In this document: positions 7,324-15,061 of the stretch, in pieces | Numbering within the stretch: position 1 is the first letter of the stretch | Layout: each line of letters begins with the position of its first letter | Source of the DNA: Leptolyngbya sp. DLM2.Bin27 | GTDB lineage: Bacteria; Cyanobacteriota; Cyanobacteriia; Phormidesmidales; Phormidesmidaceae | Assembly (NCBI GenBank): GCA_007694115.1 | Contig: RECJ01000190.1 | Coordinates: 1-44,978 of the forward strand | Length of the DNA: 44,978 bases | Direction of reading: 5' to 3' | Notes under the pieces: model-generated | Seen by the model: the letters and a program-made list of their open reading frames with translations, nothing else | What the model was told of the DNA's origin: nothing | Database searches by the model: none | Program-made: the position numbers and the translations under genes

Positions 7324-8190
7324 CTAAACCGCCGCCAGCTCAGGTTGGGCAGTGGTTGCAGACTCCACCTGGGGCACCGCAGCGTAGACTTCGGCGGAGT
7401 TGTTGGGGCTTTCGATCAGCTTCACCTTGTGCAGACTGGCCCCCAGCGCGGCGATTGGCCCTTGCAGCAGGTCGCGAATGTGGACGGCGATATTCTCGGC
7501 GGTGGGCACCACTTCGGCAAAGTAGGCAATGTCTTTGTTGAGAAAGGTGTGGTCGAAGGGCTCGACCACATGATCGTCAATGGCGGCCTGGAGGGCAGGC
7601 AAGTCAACCAACATGCCGGTGCGGGGGTCGATCTGGCCCTTGACGGTGACCTCTAGGTGGTAGTTGTGGCCGTGGCCGTGGGGGCGGGCGCACTTGCCGT
7701 AGATTTCGCAGTTTTCTTCAAAGCTGAGCCGGGGTGAGGCCAGGCGGTGGGCGGCGCTGAAGTGGGTGCTGACGGTGAGAAAGGCTTCCATATCGTTACC
7801 TGAGTAGTCGGACCAAAGTTCGGGATGTTCAAAAAGCTGAATGTTGACGATCGGCAGGTGGGGGGCGAGGCGATCCCAAATGGCCTTGGCGATGAATTCG
7901 GTGGTGGGCAGGGTGCGCTGAAACTCGGGCCAGACGTCGTTGAGGTAGGCAAAGTCGAGCTGGGCGGTGACTTCTTTTTTAATTACGTGCTTGACGTCGG
8001 AGAGGTTGAGCACCATGCCGTACTCGTCGAGATCGCCCTCCATGGCGACATAGAGCACATAGTTGTGGCCGTGACCGGGAAAGCTGGTGCAGGGGCCAAA
8101 CCGCTGGGCGTTTTCAGCGTCGCTCAGCTCATTTAGCCAGTAGCGGTGGCTGGCAGAAAACTGTGCCCGGCGGTTGATAATGCATTTCAT
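7324..8190 (-). CDS. Tandem 6-pyruvoyl/6-carboxy-tetrahydropterin synthase fusion
   Basis: Two PTPS/QueD domains in one chain of 288 residues. Domain 1 (about 1-140) has FSASHRYW and CTSFPGHGHNY; domain 2 (about 140-270) has FSAAHRL and CARPHGHGHNY, so both keep the zinc-binding His residues and the catalytic Cys. Domain 2 also has FDHTFLN, PTAEN and KLIESPNNSAEVY. In domain 1 the matching Asp-His pair reads LDFAYLND, with Phe in place of the catalytic His. Family role: convert dihydroneopterin triphosphate to 6-pyruvoyl- or 6-carboxy-tetrahydropterin, for pterin cofactors or queuosine. The start is ATG 8190 (MKCIINRR); the upstream frame opens only with a TTG at 8247 and is not conserved-looking. 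Choice between QueD and PTPS activity is open. Confidence 0.9.
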   Translation of the reverse strand: MKCIINRRAQFSASHRYWLNELSDAENAQRFGPCTSFPGHGHNYVLYVAMEGDLDEYGMVLNLSDVKHVIKKEVTAQLDFAYLNDVWPEFQRTLPTTEFIAKAIWDRLAPHLPIVNIQLFEHPELWSDYSGNDMEAFLTVSTHFSAAHRLASPRLSFEENCEIYGKCARPHGHGHNYHLEVTVKGQIDPRTGMLVDLPALQAAIDDHVVEPFDHTFLNKDIAYFAEVVPTAENIAVHIRDLLQGPIAALGASLHKVKLIESPNNSAEVYAAVPQVESATTAQPELAAV

Positions 8191-8425
8191 GGCGGTGAAG
8201 ACCCGTACGGAGGCGGCTGTCACGTGAGCGGCCCTTACGTTAAGCAACCGTTACATAACCAGCATAGTTCAAATTGTCGGCCTTTGAGAGCTAGAACGCC
8301 CGTGCGGGGCCGCAGCGGTAAAAGTAAAGTTTTGCGGCGCTGCGATCGCCCGCCTCTTTGCCCCAAACCCAGCCGGGGCGGGCTATTCCCCAGGATAGAG
8401 ATCGGCTCAAATTAAATGACATGAC

Positions 8426-8454
8426 TTGCTGACATCAGAGTTATTTGGTAAAAT
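8426..8454 (+). promoter_or_regulatory. Promoter of the gifB-like gene
   Basis: TTGCTG (8426-8431) as -35 and TAAAAT (8449-8454) as -10 are separated by exactly 17 bp, predicting a start near 8461. The NtcA box at 8448-8461 covers the -10 and the start point, the arrangement of a repressed promoter. Confidence 0.7.
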
Positions 8455-8461
8455 TGAATAC
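8448..8461. promoter_or_regulatory. NtcA-binding box (perfect GTAN8TAC)
   Basis: GTA at 8448-8450 and TAC at 8459-8461 with 8 bases between. NtcA is the global nitrogen regulator of cyanobacteria. A box placed over the -10 and start point implies repression under nitrogen limitation, as known for gif genes. Confidence 0.8.
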
Positions 8462-8474
8462 AGAAAGATTGAGT

Positions 8475-8560
8475 TGACGTTCATCTGAGGCCATCCGGGG
8501 CAGCTGCCCTGACCATGCCCTAGACGGAAGTAAGGAGATTGGCTCCCGAAGGAACGCACC
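8475..8560 (+). promoter_or_regulatory. Glutamine riboswitch (glnA RNA motif)
   Basis: The 5' leader carries the conserved elements of the glutamine aptamer. P1 pairs CGTTC (8478-8482) with GAACG (8552-8556). An extended P2 arm includes the GGGGCAGCTGCCCT hairpin. The core GACGGAAGTAAGG is at 8523-8535. P3 pairs GGAG (8534-8537) with CTCC (8543-8546), followed by CGAAGGAACGC. This class binds glutamine and, upstream of cyanobacterial gif genes, raises translation when glutamine is plentiful. A small hairpin CTGCCTAGGCAG (8561-8572) and the AGGAGG ribosome site (8594-8599) lie downstream and probably form the expression platform. Assigned from remembered consensus, not by covariance search. 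Confidence 0.88.
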
Positions 8561-8605
8561 CTGCCTAGGCAGTTTGTTCAATCCTTTGTCAACAGGAGGC
8601 GTTAC

Positions 8606-9022
8606 ATGAAACTTTGCTATCGCGGCGTAAACTACGACTACAACCCGCCTTCTCTCGAAGTGCGCGAGAGTGAGCTGACCGGTACCTACCGGGGTCGCCC
8701 AATTAATTTTTCCTACGTGAGCCATGTGCCGGTGCCCCAGCCCGTGTCTAACTACACCTATCGCGGCGTTGGCTACAGCACCAACGCCCAGGGCCAGGTG
8801 CAGCCCCCCGTACTGACCACTGAGCGGCAGCCTGTGTTTCAAGCAGACCGCGCCGCCGCTGGTACCGGGCTCAAGGCTCGGCGGCACCTAATTAAGGATG
8901 CTGCTGATGCCCATCGCATCAACATTCAGCAGTCGATTCAGCACCGCATAGAGGTGGCTCGTGCCCAGGGCAACGCTCAGCTGCTCACCCAGCTGGAAGC
9001 CGAGATGCATCAGCTGGTCTAG
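8606..9022 (+). CDS. gifB: Glutamine synthetase inactivating factor IF17-like, DUF4278 protein
   Basis: The 138 residues begin with a DUF4278 module (KLCYRGVNYDYNPP) and a second YRGVGYS motif at about 51-56. The C-terminal 50 residues are helical and basic, with HRINIQQSIQHRIEVA resembling the Arg-rich core of IF7/IF17 (IKNRQQSMLSR in Synechocystis IF7, recalled). These factors bind and inactivate type I glutamine synthetase (GlnA) when nitrogen is abundant. The size matches IF17. The leader is diagnostic: an NtcA box over the promoter and a glutamine riboswitch, the dual control described for gifB. A strong AGGAGG site precedes the ATG and a rho-independent terminator follows at 9110-9137, so the gene is monocistronic. 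No glnA is in the window; the GS III gene glnN is nearby. Confidence 0.82.
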   Translation: MKLCYRGVNYDYNPPSLEVRESELTGTYRGRPINFSYVSHVPVPQPVSNYTYRGVGYSTNAQGQVQPPVLTTERQPVFQADRAAAGTGLKARRHLIKDAADAHRINIQQSIQHRIEVARAQGNAQLLTQLEAEMHQLV

Positions 9023-9109
9023 GGCTATGCCTGGTAGTTAGCCGACCTATGCCGCAGAGTGCTATGGCCTGACGATTTCTAGCTTTGTGCTGTAGCTGGA
9101 GCAGTGAAG

Positions 9110-9137
9110 GGCATCCCTGAGGGGGTGCCTTTTTTTT
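9110..9137 (+). terminator. Rho-independent terminator of the gifB-like gene
   Basis: GGCATCCC (9110-9117), loop TGA, then GGGGGTGCC (9121-9129) and eight T residues (9130-9137). Confidence 0.9.
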
Positions 9138-9276
9138 GGGCGAGTGGGTGAGGAGATAGGTGATACGAAATCCTGTCTGGCTACCCCCGATTCCCCAGGG
9201 CCAACAACCGTTTGCCCCTACAGGTCGGCCTGTTAGGTGTCGGGGGTATGGCATTCGGATTAGGTATGAGAGGCGG
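9138..9276. other. Intergenic, between convergent gifB-like and ybaK
   Basis: Contains GC-rich dispersed-repeat-like sequence (GTTTGCCCCTACAGG) and a HIP1-type GCGATCGC near 9294 at the ybaK end. No gene or structured RNA is supported. Confidence 0.5.
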
Positions 9277-9756
9277 TTAGGGGCTGTATCGAGCGATCGC
9301 ACCCACCTTCCCCTGGGTCGCCGTCAAATAATCCTGCGGGGCTAGCCATAGCATCAGCCCTCGCTTGCCCGCCGACACCGCCACGGTGTCAAAGGTCAAA
9401 ATCGACTCATCGATGTAGACCGGGTAGGCCTTTTTGGTGCCCAGGGCGGTGACGCCACCGCGAATGTAGCCGGTGAGGGGCTGCACCTCTTTGAGGGCCA
9501 CGGTGTCGGTCTTGCGATCGCCCGCCCGCCCCGCCAGGGCTTTTAAGTCAAGCTGGGCGCTGCCGGGGATGACGGCGAGGCAGACCCCGGTGCGATCGCC
9601 CCTGGCCACCAGCGTCTTAAACACCTGCTCAGCGGGCAGGCCCAGCTTTTCCGCCGTGCTCTCGGCGGCCAGATCGTCGGGGTCAACCTCGTACTCCAGC
9701 AGATCGTAGGGCAGTTTAAGGCGATCGAGAATACGGGCGGCGTTGGTTTTGCTCAC
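9277..9756 (-). CDS. ybaK: Cys-tRNA(Pro) / aminoacyl-tRNA deacylase, YbaK family
   Basis: Hydrolyses Cys mischarged on tRNA(Pro), a trans-editing activity. With the GTG start at 9756 the protein is 159 residues, the usual YbaK length, beginning SKTNAARILDRLKLPYDLLEY. Family features are EQVFKTLVARGD (the conserved Lys region), AVIPGSAQLDLKALA, and the GYIRGGVTALGTKKAYPVYID loop with the GxxxP-like binding segment. The frame extends to a TTG at 9804, but that stretch lies in an inverted repeat (9805-9849) and looks non-coding. It is co-directional with glnN, 115 bp downstream of its stop, and may be a separate unit. Confidence 0.9.
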   Translation of the reverse strand: MSKTNAARILDRLKLPYDLLEYEVDPDDLAAESTAEKLGLPAEQVFKTLVARGDRTGVCLAVIPGSAQLDLKALAGRAGDRKTDTVALKEVQPLTGYIRGGVTALGTKKAYPVYIDESILTFDTVAVSAGKRGLMLWLAPQDYLTATQGKVGAIARYSP

Positions 9757-9804
9757 GGGACGGGGGTAGATCTCTGAAATGTAAGGGAAGGGTTTACGGT
9801 GCAA

Positions 9805-9849
9805 GGTGTACGGTTCACGGGGGATGCCCTAAACCGTGAACCGTACACC
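9805..9849. repeat. Inverted repeat between glnN and ybaK
   Basis: GGTGTACGGTTCACGG (9805-9820) and its perfect complement (9834-9849) with a 13-base loop. GGTTTACGG before and CCGTAGACCC after extend it imperfectly. Possible processing site or terminator-like structure, but no U-run; the wording (accgtacaccg) is typical of dispersed cyanobacterial repeats. Confidence 0.8.
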
Positions 9850-9871
9850 GTAGACCCTTTTCCGTTTGCCC

Positions 9872-12043
9872 CTACTTGATAAACAGCATCTCCTGGTAGG
9901 TGGGCAGGGGCCAGAGGTCGTCGGCGACTTCGCCCTCTAGGGCATCGGCGTACTCGCGCACCTGATCCATCAGGGGGCGCACAGTCTGAGCGCAAAACTG
10001 CATGTGCTCTTCCACCGACATAAAGTGCTTGGTCAGCAGATCCTCTAGCTCGCTCACCGAGGCCATCATCGACTTGGTGAGGTCAGCAATCTTGACCACG
10101 CTGTCTTTGCCAAACTCAACACCGAGCCCACCAAGGCTGTCGATGGCCTGGGCCAGCTCGCTCATATACCGCACGGCGGCGGGGTAGATGATGGTCTTAG
10201 TCATGCTGATCACCAGCTTGGCTTCGACCTCAATGTGCTGGATGTACTGCTCTGAGTAAGCCTCAAAGCGGCTGCCCAGCTCCACCGGAGAGAGTACCTT
10301 AGCCTTGACGAACAGGTCTTCGATGTACTGCTCACGCAGCACCGGCAGGGCATCGGCGGTGGTGCGCAGATTAGCTAACCCCCGCTCATTGACGGCCATT
10401 TCATGCCACTCGCTGGAGTAGCCATTGCCGTTAAACACCACCGCCCCGTGGTCGCGAATAATATCGCGCAGAATGTCGTGGATGGCGACGTTGAGTTCAG
10501 CACCGGCCTCTAGCTTGGCTTCGAGCTGGTCGGCTATCCAGTCTAACGAGTCGGCCAGAATGGTGTTCATCGCCACCAGCGGCCCAGCCACCGACTGGCC
10601 CGAGCCGACGGCGCGAAACTCAAACCGGTTGCCGGTGAAGGCAAAGGGCGAGGTGCGGTTGCGATCGCCCGCATCCTTCGGGAAGATGGGCAGGGTAGGC
10701 ACGCCGAGATCCATATCGCCCTTGCTCTGGGAGCCGGTGACCTCACCCGAGGCGATCTGGTCAAACACATCTTGCAGCTGGCTACCCAGGTAGATCGAGA
10801 TGATCGCCGGCGGCGCTTCGTTGGCTCCCAGACGGTGGTCGTTGCTGGCGCTGGCGATCACCGCCCGCAGCAGCGGCCCGTACTTGTGCACGCCGCGAAT
10901 CACCGCCCCGCAAAACACCAAAAACTGAGCGTTGGAGTGGGGCGTATCGCCGGGGTCAAGCAGGTTGCCCTGGGTGCGGTTACCCACCGACCAGTTGACG
11001 TGCTTGCCCGAGCCGTTGATGCCCGCAAAGGGCTTTTCGTGCAGCAGACAGAGAAAGCCGTGCTTTTTAGCGGTGTTGCGCAGCACGGTCATAATCAGCT
11101 GCTGGTGGTCGCTAGCCACGTTGGCGGCTTCAAAGAAGGGGGCAATTTCAAACTGGCCGGGGGCGACTTCGTTGTGGCGGGTTTTGGCCGGAATGCCGAG
11201 GCGGTAGAGCTTTTGTTCCACATCCTGCATGAAGATTTGGACGCGCTCGGGGATGGCACCGAAGTAGTGGTCGTCAAACTGCTGGCCCTTGGCTGGGGCT
11301 TTGCCAAACAGGGTGCGGCCCGCCAGCAGCAGGTCGGGGCGCACGGTGGCGAAGTTGGCATCGACCAAGAAATATTCTTGCTCAGCGCCGCAGCTGGAGT
11401 TGACCGGGGCGACCTCACTGTGGCCCAGCAGCTGGAGTACGCGGGTGGCGGCCTTGCTCATGGCGGCGTTGGAGCGCAGCAGCGGGGTTTTCTTGTCGAG
11501 GGCTTCCCCAGTCCACGACACAAACACGGTGGGAATGCAGAGGGTGACGCCGTTTTCGGTCTCCATCACAAAGGCGGGGCTGGTCACATCCCAGGCGGTG
11601 TAGCCCCGGGCCTCAAAGGTGGAGCGAATGCCGCCGTTGGGGAACGAAGAACCGTCGGGTTCGCCCTGCACCAGCACCTTGCCGGAAAATTCTGAAATTA
11701 CCGACCCGTCGCTCTGCACCGAGATAAAACCGTCGTGCTTCTCGGCGGTGGCGTTGGTCAGCGGATAAAACATGTGGGAGTAGTAGAGCGCCCCCTTAGA
11801 AATCGCCCAGTCTTTCATGGCCACGGCCACCACATCGGCCACCGACATGTCGAGGGTTGCGCCCGTGGTGATGGTTTTTTGCAGCGACTTAAACACCGAC
11901 TTGGGCAGGCATTCCTGCATTTTGCTCAGGCTAAAGACATCCTTGGCCCACAGATCTTCAAGCCGTCCCGGAGTGTTTACAGATGCCTTTGGGCGGCAGG
12001 CGATGCTGGCAATGGCCTGGGCGCGCAATTCATTTCCACTCAT
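9872..12043 (-). CDS. glnN: Glutamine synthetase type III
   Basis: ATP-dependent amidation of glutamate, cytoplasmic, the second GS isoform found in many cyanobacteria and used under nitrogen starvation. The 723-residue length is diagnostic of GSIII (about 720) rather than GSI (about 470). Conserved blocks are the [14 protein letters not shown] substrate region, [10 protein letters not shown] (metal-binding Glu), [14 protein letters not shown] (glutamate/ATP-binding loop) and [20 protein letters not shown] (Arg-rich ATP site). The C-terminal helical extension ends in [14 protein letters not shown] 12043 is preceded by AGGAGA. A perfect NtcA-type promoter points towards it from 12656-12697, implying NtcA activation with a leader of about 600 nt. 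It lies near the gifB-like gene, although IF proteins are known for acting on GSI. Confidence 0.97.
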   Translation of the reverse strand: MSGNELRAQAIASIACRPKASVNTPGRLEDLWAKDVFSLSKMQECLPKSVFKSLQKTITTGATLDMSVADVVAVAMKDWAISKGALYYSHMFYPLTNATAEKHDGFISVQSDGSVISEFSGKVLVQGEPDGSSFPNGGIRSTFEARGYTAWDVTSPAFVMETENGVTLCIPTVFVSWTGEALDKKTPLLRSNAAMSKAATRVLQLLGHSEVAPVNSSCGAEQEYFLVDANFATVRPDLLLAGRTLFGKAPAKGQQFDDHYFGAIPERVQIFMQDVEQKLYRLGIPAKTRHNEVAPGQFEIAPFFEAANVASDHQQLIMTVLRNTAKKHGFLCLLHEKPFAGINGSGKHVNWSVGNRTQGNLLDPGDTPHSNAQFLVFCGAVIRGVHKYGPLLRAVIASASNDHRLGANEAPPAIISIYLGSQLQDVFDQIASGEVTGSQSKGDMDLGVPTLPIFPKDAGDRNRTSPFAFTGNRFEFRAVGSGQSVAGPLVAMNTILADSLDWIADQLEAKLEAGAELNVAIHDILRDIIRDHGAVVFNGNGYSSEWHEMAVNERGLANLRTTADALPVLREQYIEDLFVKAKVLSPVELGSRFEAYSEQYIQHIEVEAKLVISMTKTIIYPAAVRYMSELAQAIDSLGGLGVEFGKDSVVKIADLTKSMMASVSELEDLLTKHFMSVEEHMQFCAQTVRPLMDQVREYADALEGEVADDLWPLPTYQEMLFIK

Positions 12044-12655
12044 ACGTAGTCTCCTAGTTTAGATAAAAAAATTAAGCGGTCTCTTGCGATCGCAGCCGCC
12101 CAGTCGGGGCTCAGCTAGGCCAAAACTGCTCAGGGTCTGGGAGCACTTGAGCACCTACTGTCTAGGCTGCGATCGCAGCAGCCTGGTGGACGAGAAAAGT
12201 CTGAGGGGGTCTGCGGGTTAGACAGCTGAGACACACCACAGTGCAGCACCAGAAATCGGCAACCCCAAAATGGGAAATTTCTGAGCACAGTGCTGATCGT
12301 CTCAGTAGCCTAAAGCGCCCCTCAGACAAACCTGAAAACCTCAAAACAATCTAAGTTAATAACTTGCCAACCCAGACCTAACGACCATACAGCTAACCTA
12401 GGTCAGTTTTCCTAAGTCAACTCGCCCAAGGATTTGAGCAGTCAAAACCTCAGCATTAAAACAAACGACAACCCAATTATTTGTCTGAATGTACGTGTCT
12501 ATGAGATGCACTTAGCCAATGGGACAAAGGCTAATGTGATTAAGCAATGTGATTGAGCATTGTTAGCTAGCTTCAGTTGAGCATTCAGGAACTGTCACAC
12601 CAGCACTCAAGCCCAGCCAACCATCAAGTTAGAACCCAGAGAAATTGCACTATGG
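12044..12655 (-). other. Long glnN leader / intergenic region
   Basis: About 610 bp with no credible ORF. It holds a HIP1 palindrome GCTGCGATCGCAGC (about 12166-12179) and a second GCGATCGC near 12087. If the NtcA promoter at 12656-12697 is used, this is a glnN 5' UTR of about 600 nt, or it contains an NtcA-driven small RNA. No obvious terminator separates the promoter from glnN. Confidence 0.5.
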
Positions 12656-12697
12656 ATAGTAAGGGCAAAGCTGGGGCAATTTTGTAGTCAAGAATAC
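12656..12697 (-). promoter_or_regulatory. NtcA-activated promoter: GTAN8TAC-N22-TAN3T
   Basis: A perfect box lies at 12684-12697. On the minus strand, exactly 22 bases after its TAC comes TACTAT (12661-12656), matching TAN3T. This is the canonical NtcA class II activated promoter, predicting a start near 12649 towards glnN. The + strand, towards asnS, lacks a matching -10 at that spacing. Confidence 0.8.
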
Positions 12698-12869
12698 CTT
12701 TATTGAGCAATTCAGCTCTCCGCCAGGTTAGGCGATGGGGGGGGACTGTCTCCAGGTCACGGTCAGCCGCAGGGGCCGAGCCAGGCGGATTGCATTTGGG
12801 CGCTCCTTTCACCGCCGCTGTAGGTCAGAATAGGTAACAGCCACAAAACCACTACGACTCACCACGATT

Positions 12870-14255
12870 ATGCCGCGCATTCGAGACATTTTGCACGCTG
12901 GCGAACCGGGCCAGACCGCCGCCATCCAGGGCTGGGTACGCACCAAACGCGAGGCCAAGGGCATCACCTTTGTGGAGGTGAACGACGGCTCGTCTATGGC
13001 GGGGTTGCAGGTGGTGCTCAATGCCGACCTGGCGGGCTACGACACCGTGGTCAAAGACCTGACCACCGGATCTTCCGTAGAGATTGGCGGCACCCTGGTC
13101 GAATCGCCCGGCAAAGGGCAGCGGGTAGAATTGCAGGGGCAGAGCATCACCGTCTTTGGCACAGCAGACGGCGAGACCTATCCCTTACAGAAAAAACGTC
13201 ACTCCTTTGAGTATCTGCGGACGCTGGGGCACCTCAGGTCACGCACCAACACCCTGGGGGCGGTCTTTCGGGTGCGCAACGCCTGCGCCCAGGCCATTCA
13301 CCAGTTCTTCAAAGAGCGCGGCTTTCTCTGGATGCACACCCCGATCATCACCGCCAGCGACTGCGAGGGCGCAGGCGAAATGTTTGCCGTCACCGGCCTA
13401 GACCTGGCCAACCCGCCCAAGACCAAAGAGGGGGCCGTAGACTACAGCCAAGATTTCTTTGGCAAGCCCGCCTACCTCACCGTCAGCGGCCAGCTCGAAG
13501 CCGAGATCATGGCCATGGCCTTTAGCAACGTCTACACCTTTGGCCCCACCTTTCGAGCCGAAAACTCCAACACCTCCCGCCACCTGGCCGAGTTTTGGAT
13601 GGTGGAGCCGGAGATGGCCTTCTGCGACCTGACCGGCAACATGGATCTGGCCGAAGAATTTCTCAAGTACATCTTCAGCTCAGTGCTGAACGAGTGCCCC
13701 GAAGATATGGAATTCTTCAACCAGCGCATCGACGACTCGGTGCTGGCCACCGCCGACAATATCATCCACAACACCTTCGAGCGCATCACCTACACCGACG
13801 CGGTGAAACTGCTGGAGAAGGCCGACAAAGCCTTTGAGTTCCCGGTCGAGTGGGGCATCGACCTCCAGTCAGAGCACGAGCGCTACCTGGCCGAAGACCT
13901 GTTCAAAAAGCCGGTCATCGTCACCGACTACCCCACCGGCATCAAAGCCTTCTACATGCGCCTCAACGACGGCGGTGACACCGTGGCGGCCATGGACGTG
14001 CTGGCCCCCAAGGTGGGCGAAATCATCGGCGGCTCCCAGCGGGAAGAACGCCTCGACGTGCTAGAACGCCGCATTCAGGAGGCCGGTTTGCCCCTAGACG
14101 ACTACTGGTGGTATCTGGATCTGCGTCGGTTTGGCACCGTGCCCCACGCGGGCTTTGGCCTCGGCTTTGAGCGCCTGGTGCAGTTCATGACCGGCATGGG
14201 CAACATCCGCGATGTCATCCCCTTCCCCCGCACCCCCGACAGCATCGAGTTTTAG
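12870..14255 (+). CDS. asnS: Asparaginyl-tRNA synthetase
   Basis: Charges tRNA(Asn) with asparagine; class II synthetase, 461 residues as usual. The N-terminal OB-fold anticodon-binding domain (about 15-110: [21 protein letters not shown]) is followed by the catalytic core. Motif 2 is [20 protein letters not shown] with MVEPEMAF, and motif 3 is [15 protein letters not shown] near the C-terminus. [17 protein letters not shown] is characteristic of AsnRS. The ATG at 12870 gives the standard start [11 protein letters not shown]. The DUF433/DUF5615 pair follows 28 bp downstream on the same strand. Confidence 0.97.
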   Translation: MPRIRDILHAGEPGQTAAIQGWVRTKREAKGITFVEVNDGSSMAGLQVVLNADLAGYDTVVKDLTTGSSVEIGGTLVESPGKGQRVELQGQSITVFGTADGETYPLQKKRHSFEYLRTLGHLRSRTNTLGAVFRVRNACAQAIHQFFKERGFLWMHTPIITASDCEGAGEMFAVTGLDLANPPKTKEGAVDYSQDFFGKPAYLTVSGQLEAEIMAMAFSNVYTFGPTFRAENSNTSRHLAEFWMVEPEMAFCDLTGNMDLAEEFLKYIFSSVLNECPEDMEFFNQRIDDSVLATADNIIHNTFERITYTDAVKLLEKADKAFEFPVEWGIDLQSEHERYLAEDLFKKPVIVTDYPTGIKAFYMRLNDGGDTVAAMDVLAPKVGEIIGGSQREERLDVLERRIQEAGLPLDDYWWYLDLRRFGTVPHAGFGLGFERLVQFMTGMGNIRDVIPFPRTPDSIEF

Positions 14256-14283
14256 GATTGTATTTTAGGAGCGTAACCTAGCC

Positions 14284-14613
14284 ATGAGCTTTGTTTTGGA
14301 ACAGGAGACCCCACCACTCCAAGCCGATGTAACCGGGGCTGTGCGCGTCGGCCACACCAGAGTATTGCTAGAAACCGTGATTCGAGCGTTTCAGGATGGG
14401 GCATCGCCAGAAGCTATTGTTCAGCAGTACTCAACCCTATCGCTGTCGGATGTCTACAACACCATTGGCTACTACCTCAGACACCAAGATGCGGTAGAAA
14501 TTTATCTAGAGCAGAGAGAGCAGCTGGCGGAAGTGGTTCGGCAACGGCTCACCAGCGTTCAGCCAGATTTAAGCTCAATTCGCAGTCGCTTGCTGGCTCG
14601 GCGACATCAGTAG
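14284..14613 (+). CDS. DUF433 antitoxin-like protein
   Basis: 109 residues. The middle matches the DUF433 helix-turn-helix family (VRVGHTRVLLETVIRAFQDG, SPEAIVQQY, LSLSDVYNTIGYYLRH), found as the DNA-binding antitoxin of pairs with PIN-like DUF5615 toxins. The C-terminal helical tail (LEQREQLAEVVRQRL) probably binds the toxin. It has an AGGAG site (about 14268-14272) and is followed 2 bp later by the DUF5615 gene. It lies directly behind asnS and may be read from its transcript. Confidence 0.85.
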   Translation: MSFVLEQETPPLQADVTGAVRVGHTRVLLETVIRAFQDGASPEAIVQQYSTLSLSDVYNTIGYYLRHQDAVEIYLEQREQLAEVVRQRLTSVQPDLSSIRSRLLARRHQ

Positions 14614-14615
14614 CT

Positions 14616-14966
14616 ATGCTCAGTCTACTCAGCGACGAAAACTTTAATGGCGACGTGGTTAGAGGGCTGCTTTTAAGGAGTCCCAGCCTCGATCTAATTC
14701 GAGTTCAAGATGTTGGCCTACGACAGGTGGATGATGTAGAAATTTTGGCCTGGGCAGCGATGAATGATCGTATCCTTCTCACCCATGACCGGGCCACCAT
14801 GCCAGATTTTGCCTACGCCCGCTTGACAAAAGCAGAGCCCATGGCTGGCATGTTCGTGGTCAATGATCGCATGCCAATCCGCCAAGCGATTGATGAGCTG
14901 CTGCTGCTGCTTGACTACAGCGAGCCAGCCGAGTGGAAAGGTACTGTACTTTACTTACCGTTGTGA
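14616..14966 (+). CDS. DUF5615 PIN-like toxin
   Basis: 116 residues of the DUF5615/Mut7-C-like PIN superfamily. The acidic active-site segment LLSDENFNGDVVRGLL at the N-terminus and ILLTHDRATMPDFAY in the middle supply the Asp/Glu and Asp residues expected for a PIN-type ribonuclease. The tail has RMPIRQAIDELLLLLDY. It is coupled to the DUF433 gene by a 2-bp gap, the typical layout of this toxin-antitoxin module. RNase activity is inferred from the fold. Confidence 0.85.
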   Translation: MLSLLSDENFNGDVVRGLLLRSPSLDLIRVQDVGLRQVDDVEILAWAAMNDRILLTHDRATMPDFAYARLTKAEPMAGMFVVNDRMPIRQAIDELLLLLDYSEPAEWKGTVLYLPL

Positions 14967-15061
14967 CGGTAGTTAAAACGGCCAAAATAGCGGAAAAGTT
15001 CGACTTTGGGCGGAAACCGGTTACTTGCCCTTGTACAGCACCAGCGTCGACATATTCTGCG

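Noticed and set aside
10772..11695. 307-codon + strand frame inside glnN
   Set aside because: Exact antisense of the conserved glnN coding region; the product is low-complexity Gly/His/Val-rich with no family features.
12624..12812. 62-codon minus frame over the NtcA promoter
   Set aside because: It crosses the NtcA promoter and has no conserved features; the promoter reading explains the region better.
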